A DNA stretch of 64,000 nucleotides from Crocosphaera chwakensis CCY0110 (lineage in GTDB: Bacteria; Cyanobacteriota; Cyanobacteriia; Cyanobacteriales; Microcystaceae), in the NCBI RefSeq assembly GCF_000169335.1, contig NZ_AAXW01000007.1, positions 87,384 through 151,383 of the forward strand, written 5' to 3'. Both the position numbers and the translations under genes were made by a program. This document shows positions 28,191 through 37,578 of the stretch, in pieces. The notes beneath the pieces are model-generated. The model did no database searches. It was not told the origin of the DNA and was given only the letters and a program-made list of their open reading frames with translations. Every line of letters starts with the position of its first letter. Position 1 is the stretch's first letter.

Positions 28191-29840
28191 ATGTTTTGTG
28201 AACAATGCGAACAAACCGCTAGTGGTAACGGATGTCATCAATGGGGAGCTTGTGGAAAAAGTCCTGAAGTTAATGCTGTACAAGACTTATTAGTGTACTG
28301 TTTAAGGGGCTTAGCTCCTGTTACTATTAAAGCCAGAGAATTAGGCATTTCTTGTCATGAAGCGGACGTTTTTACAGGAGAAACGTTATTTGCGACTATG
28401 ACCAATGTTAACTTTGAGTGCAAACGGTTTAATCTCTATATTCATCAATGTATTGACATTCGAGAAGGGTTAAAACATAGCATTGAAAAGATAAGTCATG
28501 AACCCATAAACTGGTCTAATATTTCTAACTATCAACCCGATTTTTCAGAAAGTTTAGCAGAACAAGGAAGAGAAAAAGACTTAACCTTTATTAGCAAATC
28601 AACCAATAATGTCGATATTTTTTCCTTGAAATTGACGGTTTTGTATGGCATTAAAGGAGCAGCTTCTTATAACTTTCATGCCCAAGAATTAGGACAAGAA
28701 GACGAAAACGTTTATGCTTTTATTCAAGAAGCGTTAGCATCCCTTGATCGCAATGATTTGAGTTTAGAAGACTGGATTAATATAGCCCTAAAAGTGGGGG
28801 AAATCAATCTACGAGCGATGGAATTATTAGATAAAGGTCACACCACTACTTATGGACATCCTACCCCCACCCAAGTACCTTTAAACCCCAAACAAGGTAA
28901 AGCTATTTTAGTATCGGGGCATGATATTAAACAATTAGCAGCTTTACTGGAACAAACCCTTAATAAAGGGCTAAATGTTTACACTCACGGGGAACTATTA
29001 CCGGCTCACGGTTATCCCATTTTAAAACAAAAATACTCTCATTTTTACGGTCATTATGGTACAGCTTGGCAAAACCAAACTAAAGAGTTTGCTCATTTTC
29101 CTGGGGCAATTATTGTTACGACAAATTGTTTAATGCCTCCCCATGAAACCTACGAAGACAAGTTGTTTACTATTGGACCAGTAGGTTATTCAGGCATTAA
29201 TTATTTATCTTCAGATGATCAAGGTATTCCTGACTATAGTTTAGCTATTCAAACTTCATTAGAAATGCCAGGGTTTACTAAAGATGAAGAACCCCGTCAT
29301 GTCATGGTTGGATTTGCCCATAATACGGTTTTAAGTGTGTCTGAACAAGTTATTGAAGCAGTCAAACAAGGTAAAATTCGTCATTTCTTCTTAGTTGGAG
29401 GGTGTGATGGGGCAAAACCTGGACGGACTTATTATACAGAATTTATCGAAAAAGTTCCTCAAGATTGTATTGTTTTAACCCTTGCTTGTGGTAAGTTCCG
29501 CTTCTTTGATAAACAGTTAGGAGAGATCGGAAATCTACCTCGTTTAATGGATGTTGGACAATGTAATGATGCTTATTCTGCTATAAAAATTGCGTTGGGA
29601 TTAGCCGAAGCGTTTCAAGTAGGTGTTAATGATTTACCATTATCAATGATTTTATCTTGGTACGAACAAAAAGCAGTGGCAGTTCTTTTGACTTTACTTT
29701 ATTTAGGTATTAAAGACATTCGTTTAGGACCAACATTACCTGCATTTATTACTCCCAATGTCCTAAAATTTCTCTCAGAAACTTACAACTTACAACCCAT
29801 TACAACTCCTGATCAAGATTTAGTTGCTTGTTTATCTTAA
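28191..29840 (+). CDS. hcp: Hybrid-cluster protein (hydroxylamine / NO reductase)
   Basis: A 549-residue iron-sulfur protein (prismane). The N-terminal cysteines C3, C6, C15 and C21 (MFCEQCEQTASGNGCHQW, then ACGK) have the Cx2Cx8Cx5C spacing of the Desulfovibrio-type [4Fe-4S] cluster. Later motifs such as GHDIKQLAALLEQT, HGELLPAHGYP, TTNCLMPP, VGGCDGAKPGR and LACGKFRF carry ligands of the hybrid Fe-S-O cluster. The family reduces hydroxylamine or nitric oxide and protects against nitrosative stress, usually under low oxygen. No partner reductase (hcr) follows; the neighbouring gene is on the opposite strand. The gene has a strong AAAGGAG ribosome site and a palindromic upstream element. Confidence 0.95.
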   Translation: MFCEQCEQTASGNGCHQWGACGKSPEVNAVQDLLVYCLRGLAPVTIKARELGISCHEADVFTGETLFATMTNVNFECKRFNLYIHQCIDIREGLKHSIEKISHEPINWSNISNYQPDFSESLAEQGREKDLTFISKSTNNVDIFSLKLTVLYGIKGAASYNFHAQELGQEDENVYAFIQEALASLDRNDLSLEDWINIALKVGEINLRAMELLDKGHTTTYGHPTPTQVPLNPKQGKAILVSGHDIKQLAALLEQTLNKGLNVYTHGELLPAHGYPILKQKYSHFYGHYGTAWQNQTKEFAHFPGAIIVTTNCLMPPHETYEDKLFTIGPVGYSGINYLSSDDQGIPDYSLAIQTSLEMPGFTKDEEPRHVMVGFAHNTVLSVSEQVIEAVKQGKIRHFFLVGGCDGAKPGRTYYTEFIEKVPQDCIVLTLACGKFRFFDKQLGEIGNLPRLMDVGQCNDAYSAIKIALGLAEAFQVGVNDLPLSMILSWYEQKAVAVLLTLLYLGIKDIRLGPTLPAFITPNVLKFLSETYNLQPITTPDQDLVACLS

Positions 29841-30078
29841 ATATGGGTTTGCTAGATAAATTTTAAGACTTTAGGGTGAGCAAGTATTTCAAATATCTTG
29901 ATATTTTCAGATCAATTTCTAATTTGCTTATCCTACTGTTTTCCTTAAACTACTTAAGGAGAAATCGGTTAGAATAAATTAAATTTTCTCTATTTTTGAT
30001 TACTTCTTCTAAAATAGGTAAATATTTTTCTACTCAGTAGTCGGACATAAGTAAACAGCAATAACTATACAAAAAATA

Positions 30079-30909
30079 TTAAAGGGTACTTGAATCTAAA
30101 CTTTCGGCTGCTTCGGGAGACAGAGGTAAATGTAAACCACACTCTTGTTTAACGCCATGAAAACGACTATCCCGTTCGCTGTCATCATCAGCAGTAACAG
30201 GACGACTAGAATGCCAGTCTCCTACACTAACATAACCTTTATCAAAATAGGGATGATAAGGTAAATCGTGTGCCGTTAAATAATGATAAATATCGCGAGA
30301 ATTCCAAGTTAAAATAGGATAAACTTTGTATTGTTCTCCTTGTAACTCAACCCGTTCAAGAGACTTTCTGTGTTCGGTTTGCTGACGACGTAACCCGGCT
30401 AACCATGCTGTTGCTTGAAGTTCTTTTAATGCCCGTTGCATTGGTTCTACTTTACGAATAAGATCATAACGGTTGAGGGACTCTAAATCGTGTTGATTCC
30501 AGAGCTTACCATAGAGGGCTTCCATTCTAGCAGGGGTAAGAGGAGATTGATAAACCTTTAAATTCAGTTTGAGGCGTTCGCTTAATTCATCAGCAAAGCG
30601 ATAGGTTTCAGCAGGAAGATAGCCGGTATCCACCCAAATAACAGGAATATCTGGCACCACTTGAGTCACTAAATGTAACATGACTGCTGCTTGAATACCG
30701 AAACTGGTACTCATAACTAATCCTTCTCCAAAGGTGTCCCTAGCCCATTCTACAACCTGTTGAGCATTGGCATTCTCTAGGGTTGGGTTAACTTCTTCTA
30801 AAGATAATTCAGGTTTATACAGTTGATGAGTCTGGGTAGTGTAGTGATGTTCAGCAACCTGATGATTATCTACATGGGAGTTGACGATATGTAGATTAGA
30901 TTGGGGCAT
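30079..30909 (-). CDS. cysH: Phosphoadenylyl-sulfate (PAPS) reductase
   Basis: A 276-residue cytosolic enzyme of assimilatory sulfate reduction that converts PAPS to sulfite with thioredoxin. It contains the PP-loop region (MSTSFGIQAAVMLHLV), WVDTGYLPAETYRFADEL, YPILTWNSRDIYHYL, the loop SRPVTADDDSERDSRFHG and the C-terminal catalytic ECGLH. The CC...CxxC iron-sulfur motif of APS reductases is absent, so PAPS is the expected substrate. The N terminus (residues 1-30) is longer than the core requires. It converges with hcp, and about 300 bases separate it from the divergent Uma2 gene. Confidence 0.93.
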   Translation of the reverse strand: MPQSNLHIVNSHVDNHQVAEHHYTTQTHQLYKPELSLEEVNPTLENANAQQVVEWARDTFGEGLVMSTSFGIQAAVMLHLVTQVVPDIPVIWVDTGYLPAETYRFADELSERLKLNLKVYQSPLTPARMEALYGKLWNQHDLESLNRYDLIRKVEPMQRALKELQATAWLAGLRRQQTEHRKSLERVELQGEQYKVYPILTWNSRDIYHYLTAHDLPYHPYFDKGYVSVGDWHSSRPVTADDDSERDSRFHGVKQECGLHLPLSPEAAESLDSSTL

Positions 30910-31207
30910 AAGGTAACGTTTCCCTTGTGTTCAGTAATCTTGCTTTGAGCGAGTGACGGCACAATAAGCAATAAGCATATTTATCTTCGCCATCTTACTC
31001 CTATTGTATCGTGGTTGATTTCTAGAAATTGTATCAATTACGATGTTAATCTTAAGTTTATGCTTAAATTTGAGTTAGGACATAAATTCACCTATATTGT
31101 TTGAATGTCTAATATAACCTGAGTTTTGGATAAGGAAATCCAATTAAAAATAGGGAATTGTTAATAGTCAATTATTAATTAATTTAATTTTAAGTAAAGA
31201 TAAAACA
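30910..31207. other. Divergent promoter region of cysH and the Uma2 gene
   Basis: About 298 bases between divergently transcribed genes, AT-rich. A degenerate period-7 tract occurs at 31160-31187 (GTTAATA GTCAATT ATTAATT AATTTAA). No convincing -35/-10 pair or known operator was recognised. Confidence 0.3.
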
Positions 31208-31852
31208 ATGTTACTAGAGTTAAAACGCTTAGAAATCTCCCCAGGAGAAAGAATCTTATTAAAAGACGTGACTTGGGATGAATTTGAACAAATTTTAGAA
31301 GAATTAGGAGAACATCGAGCAAGCAAAATTGCTTATCATTATAATACTTTAGAAATTATGAATCCGTTACCAGAACATGAAAGCAATAAAGAAACTATTA
31401 GTGATTTAATTAAAATACTTTTAGAAGCGTTAGACATTGAATTTTATCCATTAGGTTCAACGACATTTAAAAATAAATTGATGCAGCAAGGAATTGAACC
31501 TGATAATTGTTTTTATATTGAAAATGAAGCCAAAATAAGAGGAAAAGATCGGTTAGATTTAACGATTGATCCCCCTCCTGATCTTGCTTTAGAAATTGAT
31601 GTTACTTCTCGTACTCATCGAGAGATTTATAGTTTATTGGGAGTTCCTGAATTATGGCGATTTGAAAACGAAGAATTACAAATTAATGTTTTAGAAAATG
31701 GTAATTATAGAGAAGTTGAATATAGTCCCCATTTCCCTAATTTTCCCCTTAAAAAAGTTATTCCGAAATATTTAAACCAAGTAAAAACAGTGGGACGAAA
31801 TAAAACAATGAAAGCTTTTAGAAAATGGATTAATGAACAATTACAATCCTAA
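31208..31852 (+). CDS. Uma2 family endonuclease (DUF820)
   Basis: A 214-residue PD-(D/E)XK-fold protein, one of the large cyanobacterial Uma2 family. Recognisable pieces are TWDEFEQILEELGEHR, LEIMNPLPEHE, PDNCFYI, RLDLTIDPPPDLALEIDVTS (the D...ExD active-site strand) and LGVPELWRF. Family members are predicted nucleases, but their biological job is poorly defined and many copies are usually present per genome. No toxin or transposase neighbour is present. The ATG follows an AT-rich region without a strong Shine-Dalgarno. Confidence 0.85.
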   Translation: MLLELKRLEISPGERILLKDVTWDEFEQILEELGEHRASKIAYHYNTLEIMNPLPEHESNKETISDLIKILLEALDIEFYPLGSTTFKNKLMQQGIEPDNCFYIENEAKIRGKDRLDLTIDPPPDLALEIDVTSRTHREIYSLLGVPELWRFENEELQINVLENGNYREVEYSPHFPNFPLKKVIPKYLNQVKTVGRNKTMKAFRKWINEQLQS

Positions 31853-31880
31853 TAACTTCAGTTAGAAGTTTGTGTTTCAT

Positions 31881-31908
31881 AACTGATAACTGTTCACTGT
31901 TCACTAAT
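31881..31908. repeat. Heptanucleotide repeat supplying the 3' end of ispE
   Basis: AACTGAT AACTGTT CACTGTT CACTAAT, four period-7 units. The ispE stop codon (TGA, 31896-31894) and its last codons (Ser-Glu-Gln) lie inside the tract. Confidence 0.65.
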
Positions 31909-32850
31909 AATTGAAATGCCACTGCTAGATAACTGAGTAACCCAAAATTCTAAACTAGGATCTTCAATCTTTTGTCTAGCTGTTTTTTTGATAGTTTCTG
32001 CTTCCGTTTGAGACTGACATAAAGTAAATACAGTAGGACCCGATCCTGACATCATGGTACCTAAACCGCCTGCTTGTTTTAAAACCTCTTTTAATTGAGC
32101 AACTTGGGGATATTCAGGTAAGACAACTTTTTCTAAATCATTTTGTAATAATTCTCCTATTTTTTTTCCATCTTTATCACTAATAGCTTGTACAAACGAT
32201 CCAGAATGAAGTTGAGACGTTCGAGACTGAATTCCTGCTATATCATTAATATAAGTATGGCCAAATTGTTGCTTATAAGTTTGATAAGCCCAAGGGGTTG
32301 AAACAGCAAGATTATTATATTTAGCAAGAACAACCCATAAATTGTCTAAATCTTGAATCGGATCTAATTTTTCCCCTCTTCCAGTAGCGATCGCAGTTCC
32401 TCCTCGCACACAAAAAGGAACATCTGAGCCTAATTTTTCTCCTAACTGTTGTAACTGGGGTATGGTTAACCCTAATTCCCATAATAAATTTAAGCCTAAT
32501 AAAACTGCAGCCCCATCCGTTGAGCCACCAGCTAATCCGGCAGCCACAGGAATTTGCTTATCAATGGTAATATCAACACCGCCATAATTAGCAAACCGTT
32601 CGGGAAATTGATCCACCATTAATTGAGCAGCGTGATAAGCAATATTGGTCTGATCGAGAGGAACTAAAGGATGATTACAATGTAAATTAATAGCTTGAGT
32701 TCCATTAGAACGAATTTCAATGCGATCGCTCAAAATAATACTTTGTAAAATCATCACTAACTCGTGATAACCATCGGGGCGATCGCCGATAATTTCTAGA
32801 TATAAATTAATTTTAGCAGGGGCAATTAATTGATAGGTTCGCATTTTCAA
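31894..32850 (-). CDS. ispE: 4-diphosphocytidyl-2-C-methyl-D-erythritol kinase
   Basis: A 318-residue GHMP kinase that phosphorylates CDP-methylerythritol in the MEP pathway, the source of carotenoid, phytol and quinone side chains. It shows YQLIAPAKINLYLEIIGDRP at the start, the ATP-binding motif PVAAGLAGGSTDGAAVL and the C-terminal GGLGTMMSGSGPTVF. Length is typical. An internal ATG at 32844 is an equally possible start. The last residues (SEQ) are encoded by a heptamer repeat tract, so the C terminus may have been altered by repeat expansion. It lies 84 bases downstream of the ankyrin gene on the same strand. Confidence 0.94.
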   Translation of the reverse strand: MKMRTYQLIAPAKINLYLEIIGDRPDGYHELVMILQSIILSDRIEIRSNGTQAINLHCNHPLVPLDQTNIAYHAAQLMVDQFPERFANYGGVDITIDKQIPVAAGLAGGSTDGAAVLLGLNLLWELGLTIPQLQQLGEKLGSDVPFCVRGGTAIATGRGEKLDPIQDLDNLWVVLAKYNNLAVSTPWAYQTYKQQFGHTYINDIAGIQSRTSQLHSGSFVQAISDKDGKKIGELLQNDLEKVVLPEYPQVAQLKEVLKQAGGLGTMMSGSGPTVFTLCQSQTEAETIKKTARQKIEDPSLEFWVTQLSSSGISIISEQ

Positions 32851-32907
32851 TTCCTGGGATATTGAATCATTTTAACGTTTGTGGGATAGCACTAAAAAAA
32901 GCAAAAA

Positions 32908-32935
32908 ACTTCTGACTTCTAACTTCTGACTTCAT
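32908..32935. repeat. Heptanucleotide repeat abutting the ankyrin-gene stop
   Basis: ACTTCTG ACTTCTA ACTTCTG ACTTCAT: three near-identical 7-mers and one diverged unit. It ends on the first base of the stop codon of the minus-strand ankyrin gene. Confidence 0.7.
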
Positions 32936-34203
32936 CAACTAGCTCCTGCCTTTTTTAACAATTCAATGACATCAGGATAATTATTATATTGGGCTAAGGA
33001 CAAAGCTGTATAACCGCTATTATTTTTTTCATCTAAATTAACATTTTCTGCTTCTAATAAGACCTTAACCACATCCACATAACCACGATGAGATCCCCAC
33101 ATTAAAGCCGTTGCACCGGTTTGATCTTTTAAGTCCACATCAGCCCCGGTTTGAAGTAATAAATGTACTAGAGTAAGATTACCTTCATCGGCTGCCTTCA
33201 TTAGTCCGGTGCGTCCATTAGGAAGCCTGGTATTGGGATCGGCTCCACCATTCAATAAAGTGTGAATAATGGCTAGATTACCGTTAGCGATCGCTAACGT
33301 TAAGGGGGTTTCGCCGTAATTTTTTCGATTAGGATCAGCACCGTATTGTAGTAATTCTTGCACAATTTCGCTATGCCCCTGCACTACAGCTAAAATGAGC
33401 GGGGTATCTCCGAATTGATTGGCTAAATGAACATTAGCCCCTCCTGCCAATAATGCCCGTACAGCCTCTAAATGCCCTTCTACGGTGGCATAATGCAAAG
33501 GAGTCTCTCCCTCCTCATCTCTTTGATTAACAGCTTCTCCCGCAGCTAGTAAGGCTTGAATGATGGCTGTTTGACCCTCAGAAGCAGCTAAGGATAATAA
33601 AGTTTCTCCTTCATTATCGGGGATGTTGATGTCCGTCTCAGAGGTTAATAAAGCTCGAAAGACTCTTAAACTACCACAACGAATGGCAAACACCAAAGCT
33701 TGTCGATGGGTTAGTTCGCTTTTTGTATTGGGAAGTAAGTCAATGACTTCGGGATGATCTCCTTTGATGGCCAATTTTAAAGCCGTATCACCCTGTTTAT
33801 TTCGGTGATAAACATTAACTCCAGCAGCAATGAGATGGGTGACAATCTCTTTATGTCCTTTATAGGCAGCAATCATCAAGGCTGTGTTGCCATCATCATT
33901 GGTTTGGTTAATTTGTGCTTGAGCTATGATTAAATCTTGGACAATTTCAACCCGATTAGCAGCCACAGCAAACATTAAGGCGGTTAAGCCAGAGAAGGGT
34001 CGTTGTTGATTAACGTTTGCCCCTGCCAATAATAAGCACTGTACAACCTCTCGATGTCCCCGTTGGGACGCATACATCAAGGCACTGGTATTTTGTAAAT
34101 CGGTACCATTTACGTGCGCTCCTTGTGCTAATAAGGTTTCTACGGTTTGACAGTCTCCTTGTCGGGCTGCGTTAACCAATTGGAAATCAAGCGGTGAAAC
34201 CAT
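32935..34203 (-). CDS. Ankyrin-repeat protein
   Basis: A 422-residue protein built almost wholly of about 12 ankyrin repeats of 32-33 residues. The repeat phrase is of the type NTALMIAAYKGHKEIVTHLI, GETPLHYATVEGHLEAVRAL, FGDTPLILAVVQGHSEIVQE. There is no signal peptide, membrane segment or second domain, so it is probably a soluble cytoplasmic protein-protein interaction scaffold. The partner is unknown. Its only same-strand neighbour is ispE, 84 bases downstream, with no obvious functional link. Confidence 0.92.
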   Translation of the reverse strand: MVSPLDFQLVNAARQGDCQTVETLLAQGAHVNGTDLQNTSALMYASQRGHREVVQCLLLAGANVNQQRPFSGLTALMFAVAANRVEIVQDLIIAQAQINQTNDDGNTALMIAAYKGHKEIVTHLIAAGVNVYHRNKQGDTALKLAIKGDHPEVIDLLPNTKSELTHRQALVFAIRCGSLRVFRALLTSETDINIPDNEGETLLSLAASEGQTAIIQALLAAGEAVNQRDEEGETPLHYATVEGHLEAVRALLAGGANVHLANQFGDTPLILAVVQGHSEIVQELLQYGADPNRKNYGETPLTLAIANGNLAIIHTLLNGGADPNTRLPNGRTGLMKAADEGNLTLVHLLLQTGADVDLKDQTGATALMWGSHRGYVDVVKVLLEAENVNLDEKNNSGYTALSLAQYNNYPDVIELLKKAGAS

Positions 34204-34271
34204 ACAACCCTTTCCTAAGAATCTACCTTTATTATGATCGGCTCAGGGCATTCTAGGTCAATGGGTTAAGT

Positions 34272-34306
34272 CAGTGAACCGTGATCACTGACCAGTAATC
34301 ACTGAT
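34272..34306. repeat. Degenerate heptanucleotide repeat (5 units)
   Basis: CAGTGAA CCGTGAT CACTGAC CAGTAAT CACTGAT between the divergent ankyrin gene and the Psb35-like gene. It is the longest regular tract of this class that I found in the window. Confidence 0.65.
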
Positions 34307-34412
34307 TCTGATGTCGTGAAAACCGTACATAGAATAGGTTGATAACTTTTGCAATATTTTGTTACATTTATTTACATAAGTTAAAAATAAGTTTGTAAAG
34401 GAGAAAAAATTT

Positions 34413-34640
34413 ATGTTAACTCTTGTTATTTCCTTATTAATTGTCGGTTGGGTCGCTGCTGCTGTAATCGGTACACAAGCTTACTTTCGCGGTGAGCAAA
34501 CCAAAACCATTCACGAAAGAAACTGGAACTCTGAGTCCTTTGAGAAAGTAGCCAAATCAGTAACTGGGAAAGAGGTAGATAGCGATCGCGTTCCTGCCTT
34601 TGAAATAGATGCTTATGGAAGCAATAACCTAGCTCAATAG
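34413..34640 (+). CDS. psb35: Small single-helix membrane protein, Psb35-like photosystem II factor
   Basis: A 75-residue protein with one N-terminal transmembrane helix (TLVISLLIVGWVAAAVIG, residues 3-20) and a soluble tail (QAYFRGEQTKTIHERNW, then a polar stretch ending YGSNNLAQ). From memory it matches the conserved cyanobacterial small protein named Psb35 (Synechocystis Ssl2148), associated with CP47 of photosystem II. I cannot check this here. An AAAGGAG lies about 8 bases upstream of the ATG, and a clear hairpin terminator follows at 34708, so it is a monocistronic unit. It is followed by ftsZ on the same strand, 327 bases away. Confidence 0.55.
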   Translation: MLTLVISLLIVGWVAAAVIGTQAYFRGEQTKTIHERNWNSESFEKVAKSVTGKEVDSDRVPAFEIDAYGSNNLAQ

Positions 34641-34707
34641 ATAATTCTAGGGTTGACTCCCCCTTTTGACCCCCTAAACCCCATTACTTACATCAAAAAT
34701 AAGTTAT

Positions 34708-34760
34708 CTGACCTTAACTTTTACTTAAACTTATAAATTAAGGTCAGAATTTTTGTTTTT
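34708..34760 (+). terminator. Intrinsic terminator of the Psb35-like gene
   Basis: CTGACCTTAA (34708-34717) pairs perfectly with TTAAGGTCAG (34738-34747) and is followed by AATTTTTGTTTTT. The 20-base loop is long, but the stem plus T run is characteristic. The remaining bases to ftsZ (34761-34967) are AT-rich and should hold the ftsZ promoter. Confidence 0.7.
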
Positions 34761-34967
34761 GGGGCGGTGCTTTGGTAAACTCAGATAGAAACTTTGTTAA
34801 AGAAAATGTAACAATGTAATATTTTACTATTCATAGTAAGCTTTGATATAGTAAATCATTTTATAGATCGACCCCTAATCGAGGTATTAATAAATGGTAC
34901 TGTAGATTAGGTCAATTTAGATTATCCTAAATTCTTGAACTCAAATAATTAACCCCCGCCAATTAAA

Positions 34968-36227
34968 ATGATTCTTAGTGATAAGCTAACTCTTAATCAT
35001 TCCAGCCTCAATAACACCGAATCTACGGAAACATCCAGTGCTGTCGATAGTTATCAGCGACAAAATAGCACTGCCCCTTTTTCCCAAATGAACGAACCTC
35101 CAGAAAATCCTGGAGAAGACAGTAGGAGAAATGTAATTGTGCCAAATAACATTGCGAGAATCAAAGTCATAGGGGTTGGTGGTGGCGGATGTAATGCGGT
35201 TGATCGCATGATCGAAAGTGCCTTAATGGGGGTTGAGTTTTGGACAATGAACACTGACGCTCAAGCCCTAACCCAATCCTCTGCCCCTCATCGTTTACAA
35301 ATCGGCAGAAAGTTAACTAAGGGTTTGGGGGCTGGTGGTAATCCCAATATTGGCAAAGAGGCTGCTGTAGAGTCCCGCGATGAAATCGCTGAAGCCCTTG
35401 AAGATACGGATTTAGTCTTTATCACTGCTGGTATGGGTGGAGGCACAGGAACTGGTGCTGCTGCTATTGTGGCTGAGATTGCTAAAGAAAAGGGCTGTTT
35501 AACTGTTGGTGTGGTGACTCGTCCCTTTACCTTTGAAGGGCGACGGCGTATGGTACAAGCCGGTCAAGGGATTAGTGATCTACAAAATAACGTCGATACC
35601 CTAATCGTTATTCCCAATAACCAATTATTACAGGTTATTTCTCCAGAAACTCCTTTAAAAGAAGCTTTTCTTGCTGCTGATAATGTTTTACGACAAGGGG
35701 TTCAGGGCATTTCCGACATTATTACCATTCCTGGTTTAGTGAATGTAGACTTTGCTGATGTTCGCGCTGTTATGGCTGATGCTGGTTCGGCGTTGATGGG
35801 GATTGGTGTGGGTTCTGGTAAATCTCGCGCCAATGATGCTGCTTCGTTGGCTATTTCTTCGCCCTTATTAGAACATTCAATTCAAGGGGCAAAAGGAGTG
35901 GTGTTTAATATTACGGGTGGTAGTGATCTGAGTTTACATGAGGTGAATACTGCAGCCGAAACGATTTATGAAGTGGTTGATCCTGATGCCAATATTATTT
36001 TTGGTGCAGTGATTGATGAACGAGTTCAAGGAGAAGTCATCGTTACAGTGATTGCGACTGGGTTTAGTGCTGAAGCTGAAAACACCCCGAATAATCAGAC
36101 AACCTCAACTCCTACCCGTAATGTTTCGACTCCTAATCCCCCGAAAAAAGAAGAAGCACCACCCCCTAAGCCCACTGGATTAGATATTCCACCTTTTTTG
36201 CAGGATCGACGTTTTCCTCGCGGATAA
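34968..36227 (+). CDS. ftsZ: Cell division protein FtsZ
   Basis: A 419-residue tubulin-like GTPase that polymerises into the division ring. It has a cyanobacterial N-terminal extension of about 60 polar residues before IKVIGVGGGGCNAVDRMI. It also has the tubulin signature GMGGGTGTGAA, the T7-loop region, and NITGGSDLSLHEV. A proline-rich linker (APPPKPTG) leads to the C-terminal conserved peptide (LDIPPFLQDRRFPR) that binds membrane tethers such as SepF. Length agrees with cyanobacterial FtsZ. The next strand-mate begins 145 bases downstream, after a stem-loop. Confidence 0.97.
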   Translation: MILSDKLTLNHSSLNNTESTETSSAVDSYQRQNSTAPFSQMNEPPENPGEDSRRNVIVPNNIARIKVIGVGGGGCNAVDRMIESALMGVEFWTMNTDAQALTQSSAPHRLQIGRKLTKGLGAGGNPNIGKEAAVESRDEIAEALEDTDLVFITAGMGGGTGTGAAAIVAEIAKEKGCLTVGVVTRPFTFEGRRRMVQAGQGISDLQNNVDTLIVIPNNQLLQVISPETPLKEAFLAADNVLRQGVQGISDIITIPGLVNVDFADVRAVMADAGSALMGIGVGSGKSRANDAASLAISSPLLEHSIQGAKGVVFNITGGSDLSLHEVNTAAETIYEVVDPDANIIFGAVIDERVQGEVIVTVIATGFSAEAENTPNNQTTSTPTRNVSTPNPPKKEEAPPPKPTGLDIPPFLQDRRFPRG

Positions 36228-36256
36228 ACCAACAATTGAAATGCGATAATAACGAG

Positions 36257-36282
36257 TAGGGGTCAACAACCGTTGACCCCTA
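36257..36282 (+). terminator. Stem-loop downstream of ftsZ
   Basis: TAGGGGTCAAC (36257-36267) and GTTGACCCCTA (36272-36282) form a perfect 11-bp stem with a 4-base loop (AACC). A strong T run is lacking, so it may terminate inefficiently or protect the ftsZ mRNA end. Confidence 0.6.
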
Positions 36283-36371
36283 TTAAGTGAATTAGTGTGT
36301 ATTATTATGAATAATTTTGAGACTTAATTATTAAATATTAATGTTTAAATGACTAATGAAACTTAATTTCT

Positions 36372-37256
36372 ATGAAAATTGTTAATATAACCTATCCAAA
36401 AATTAACATTGAATTATCACTTCAAGAATTAACAATATTGAAACATATTATTAATGAAGTTTATAATGCTTTAGACGAATTTGAATTTGAAATACGAGTC
36501 GGTTTAAGTTTCAGACAAGCTGGAAGTTTTTTAAATTCTTTTACTCAAGAGTTAGATCATGAATGTGACAAGTTTATTTTAGTTAACTTGTCATTGTCAG
36601 AAATTTCTGTATTAAATAACTTGTTTAATGAAGTTTGCTATGGAATAAAAATACAAGATTTTAAGAAAAAAATAGGACTAAATAAAGAAGAAGCAAAGCA
36701 ATATTTGGCGTTAGTTAATCAAGCTATTAAAGAAATGGATTTGATTGGCCAAGAAAGAAAACAGTTGAAAATGCCCTCACCGTCTGACTTTAGAGAAGTT
36801 AATCATAAATGTTCTCTTGAAGCTGAAGGATATAAAGTCACTTTTTACTTTAAAAAATTGATGCAAGATATTAATAATATAGGATTATTTATTGTTTTAA
36901 ATTTTACCTCTTTTAATGATGTTGAATTAACTATAAGTTCTCTTCCAAAGCCAATCACTATAGAAAAAATAGAGAAATTTATCAACAATTTGGAAAACTA
37001 TCTTAAATTGTCACAAAACGATTTAAACAATCCTTTTCAAATTTTTCAAAGTAATATTTTTCAAGTTCAGGCTCTCGGAAAAAGTATTATTAACGATAAT
37101 AAAAAATATGTGATTTTGAATTTTATGATTAGTTTAGCACCAGCTAGAGGTAATATCATAAAACCTTCTATGGGCGTACAAGCACCTGTTATGTTTAAAA
37201 ATGTTAAAAACTTCATATCATCAATGCAAAAAGTGATAATCGATATCAAAAATTAA
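36372..37256 (+). CDS. Hypothetical protein with internal duplication
   Basis: A 294-residue protein that I do not recognise. The N-terminal 115 residues look like two copies of one module: IELSLQELTILKHIINEVYN followed by FRQAGSFLNSF, and VNLSLSEISVLNNLFNEVCY followed by KEEAKQYLALV. Each has a strand then two helices. The C-terminal half (residues about 140-290) is a separate mixed region (YKVTFYFKKLMQ; VDVELTISS-like text; APARGNIIKPSMGV). There is no signal peptide or membrane segment. AT-rich codon use resembles its neighbours. It is probably an independent transcription unit. No function is proposed. Confidence 0.7.
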   Translation: MKIVNITYPKINIELSLQELTILKHIINEVYNALDEFEFEIRVGLSFRQAGSFLNSFTQELDHECDKFILVNLSLSEISVLNNLFNEVCYGIKIQDFKKKIGLNKEEAKQYLALVNQAIKEMDLIGQERKQLKMPSPSDFREVNHKCSLEAEGYKVTFYFKKLMQDINNIGLFIVLNFTSFNDVELTISSLPKPITIEKIEKFINNLENYLKLSQNDLNNPFQIFQSNIFQVQALGKSIINDNKKYVILNFMISLAPARGNIIKPSMGVQAPVMFKNVKNFISSMQKVIIDIKN

Positions 37257-37578
37257 CAATTAGTTATGTTTACGTAAAAAATTTAGATTTAATTTCTATT
37301 TATTTAGAATATTTTATGATTTATCTTTATGAATAATTGTAAAATATTGATTATCAAAAATTAATGTTTAGATTATTAGCAATAGCAAAACGATTATCTC
37401 TTAAAATGAAAAACTGTTCAAGTACAATCGATACAGATTTTCTCTAATCAAGTAATTATATTCAATATATAGAGAGGAAATAACTTCGACACTTATTCAA
37501 TTTTCTTGTTTTTAATAACTTGAATCTCGATTCCATCTGTTTGTTTTAAGTATACACAACCTATAAGGAGTCTTGATT
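37257..37578 (+). other. Leader region upstream of flavodoxin
   Basis: About 320 AT-rich bases holding the promoter of the flavodoxin gene and ending in a strong AAGGAG (37565-37570). I looked for a Fur box (GATAATGAT-type repeats), expected for iron-responsive isiB, and found no convincing match. Confidence 0.35.

Noticed and set aside
30079..30909. cysH as an APS reductase
   Set aside because: Only the single C-terminal ECGLH cysteine is present; the CC...CxxC iron-sulfur motif is missing.
6600..34306. Period-7 tracts as CRISPR arrays
   Set aside because: Units are 7 bases with no spacers, and no cas genes are present.
37257..37578. Fur box before flavodoxin
   Set aside because: No sequence near the GATAATGATAATC-type consensus was found; the AT-rich partial matches are not convincing.
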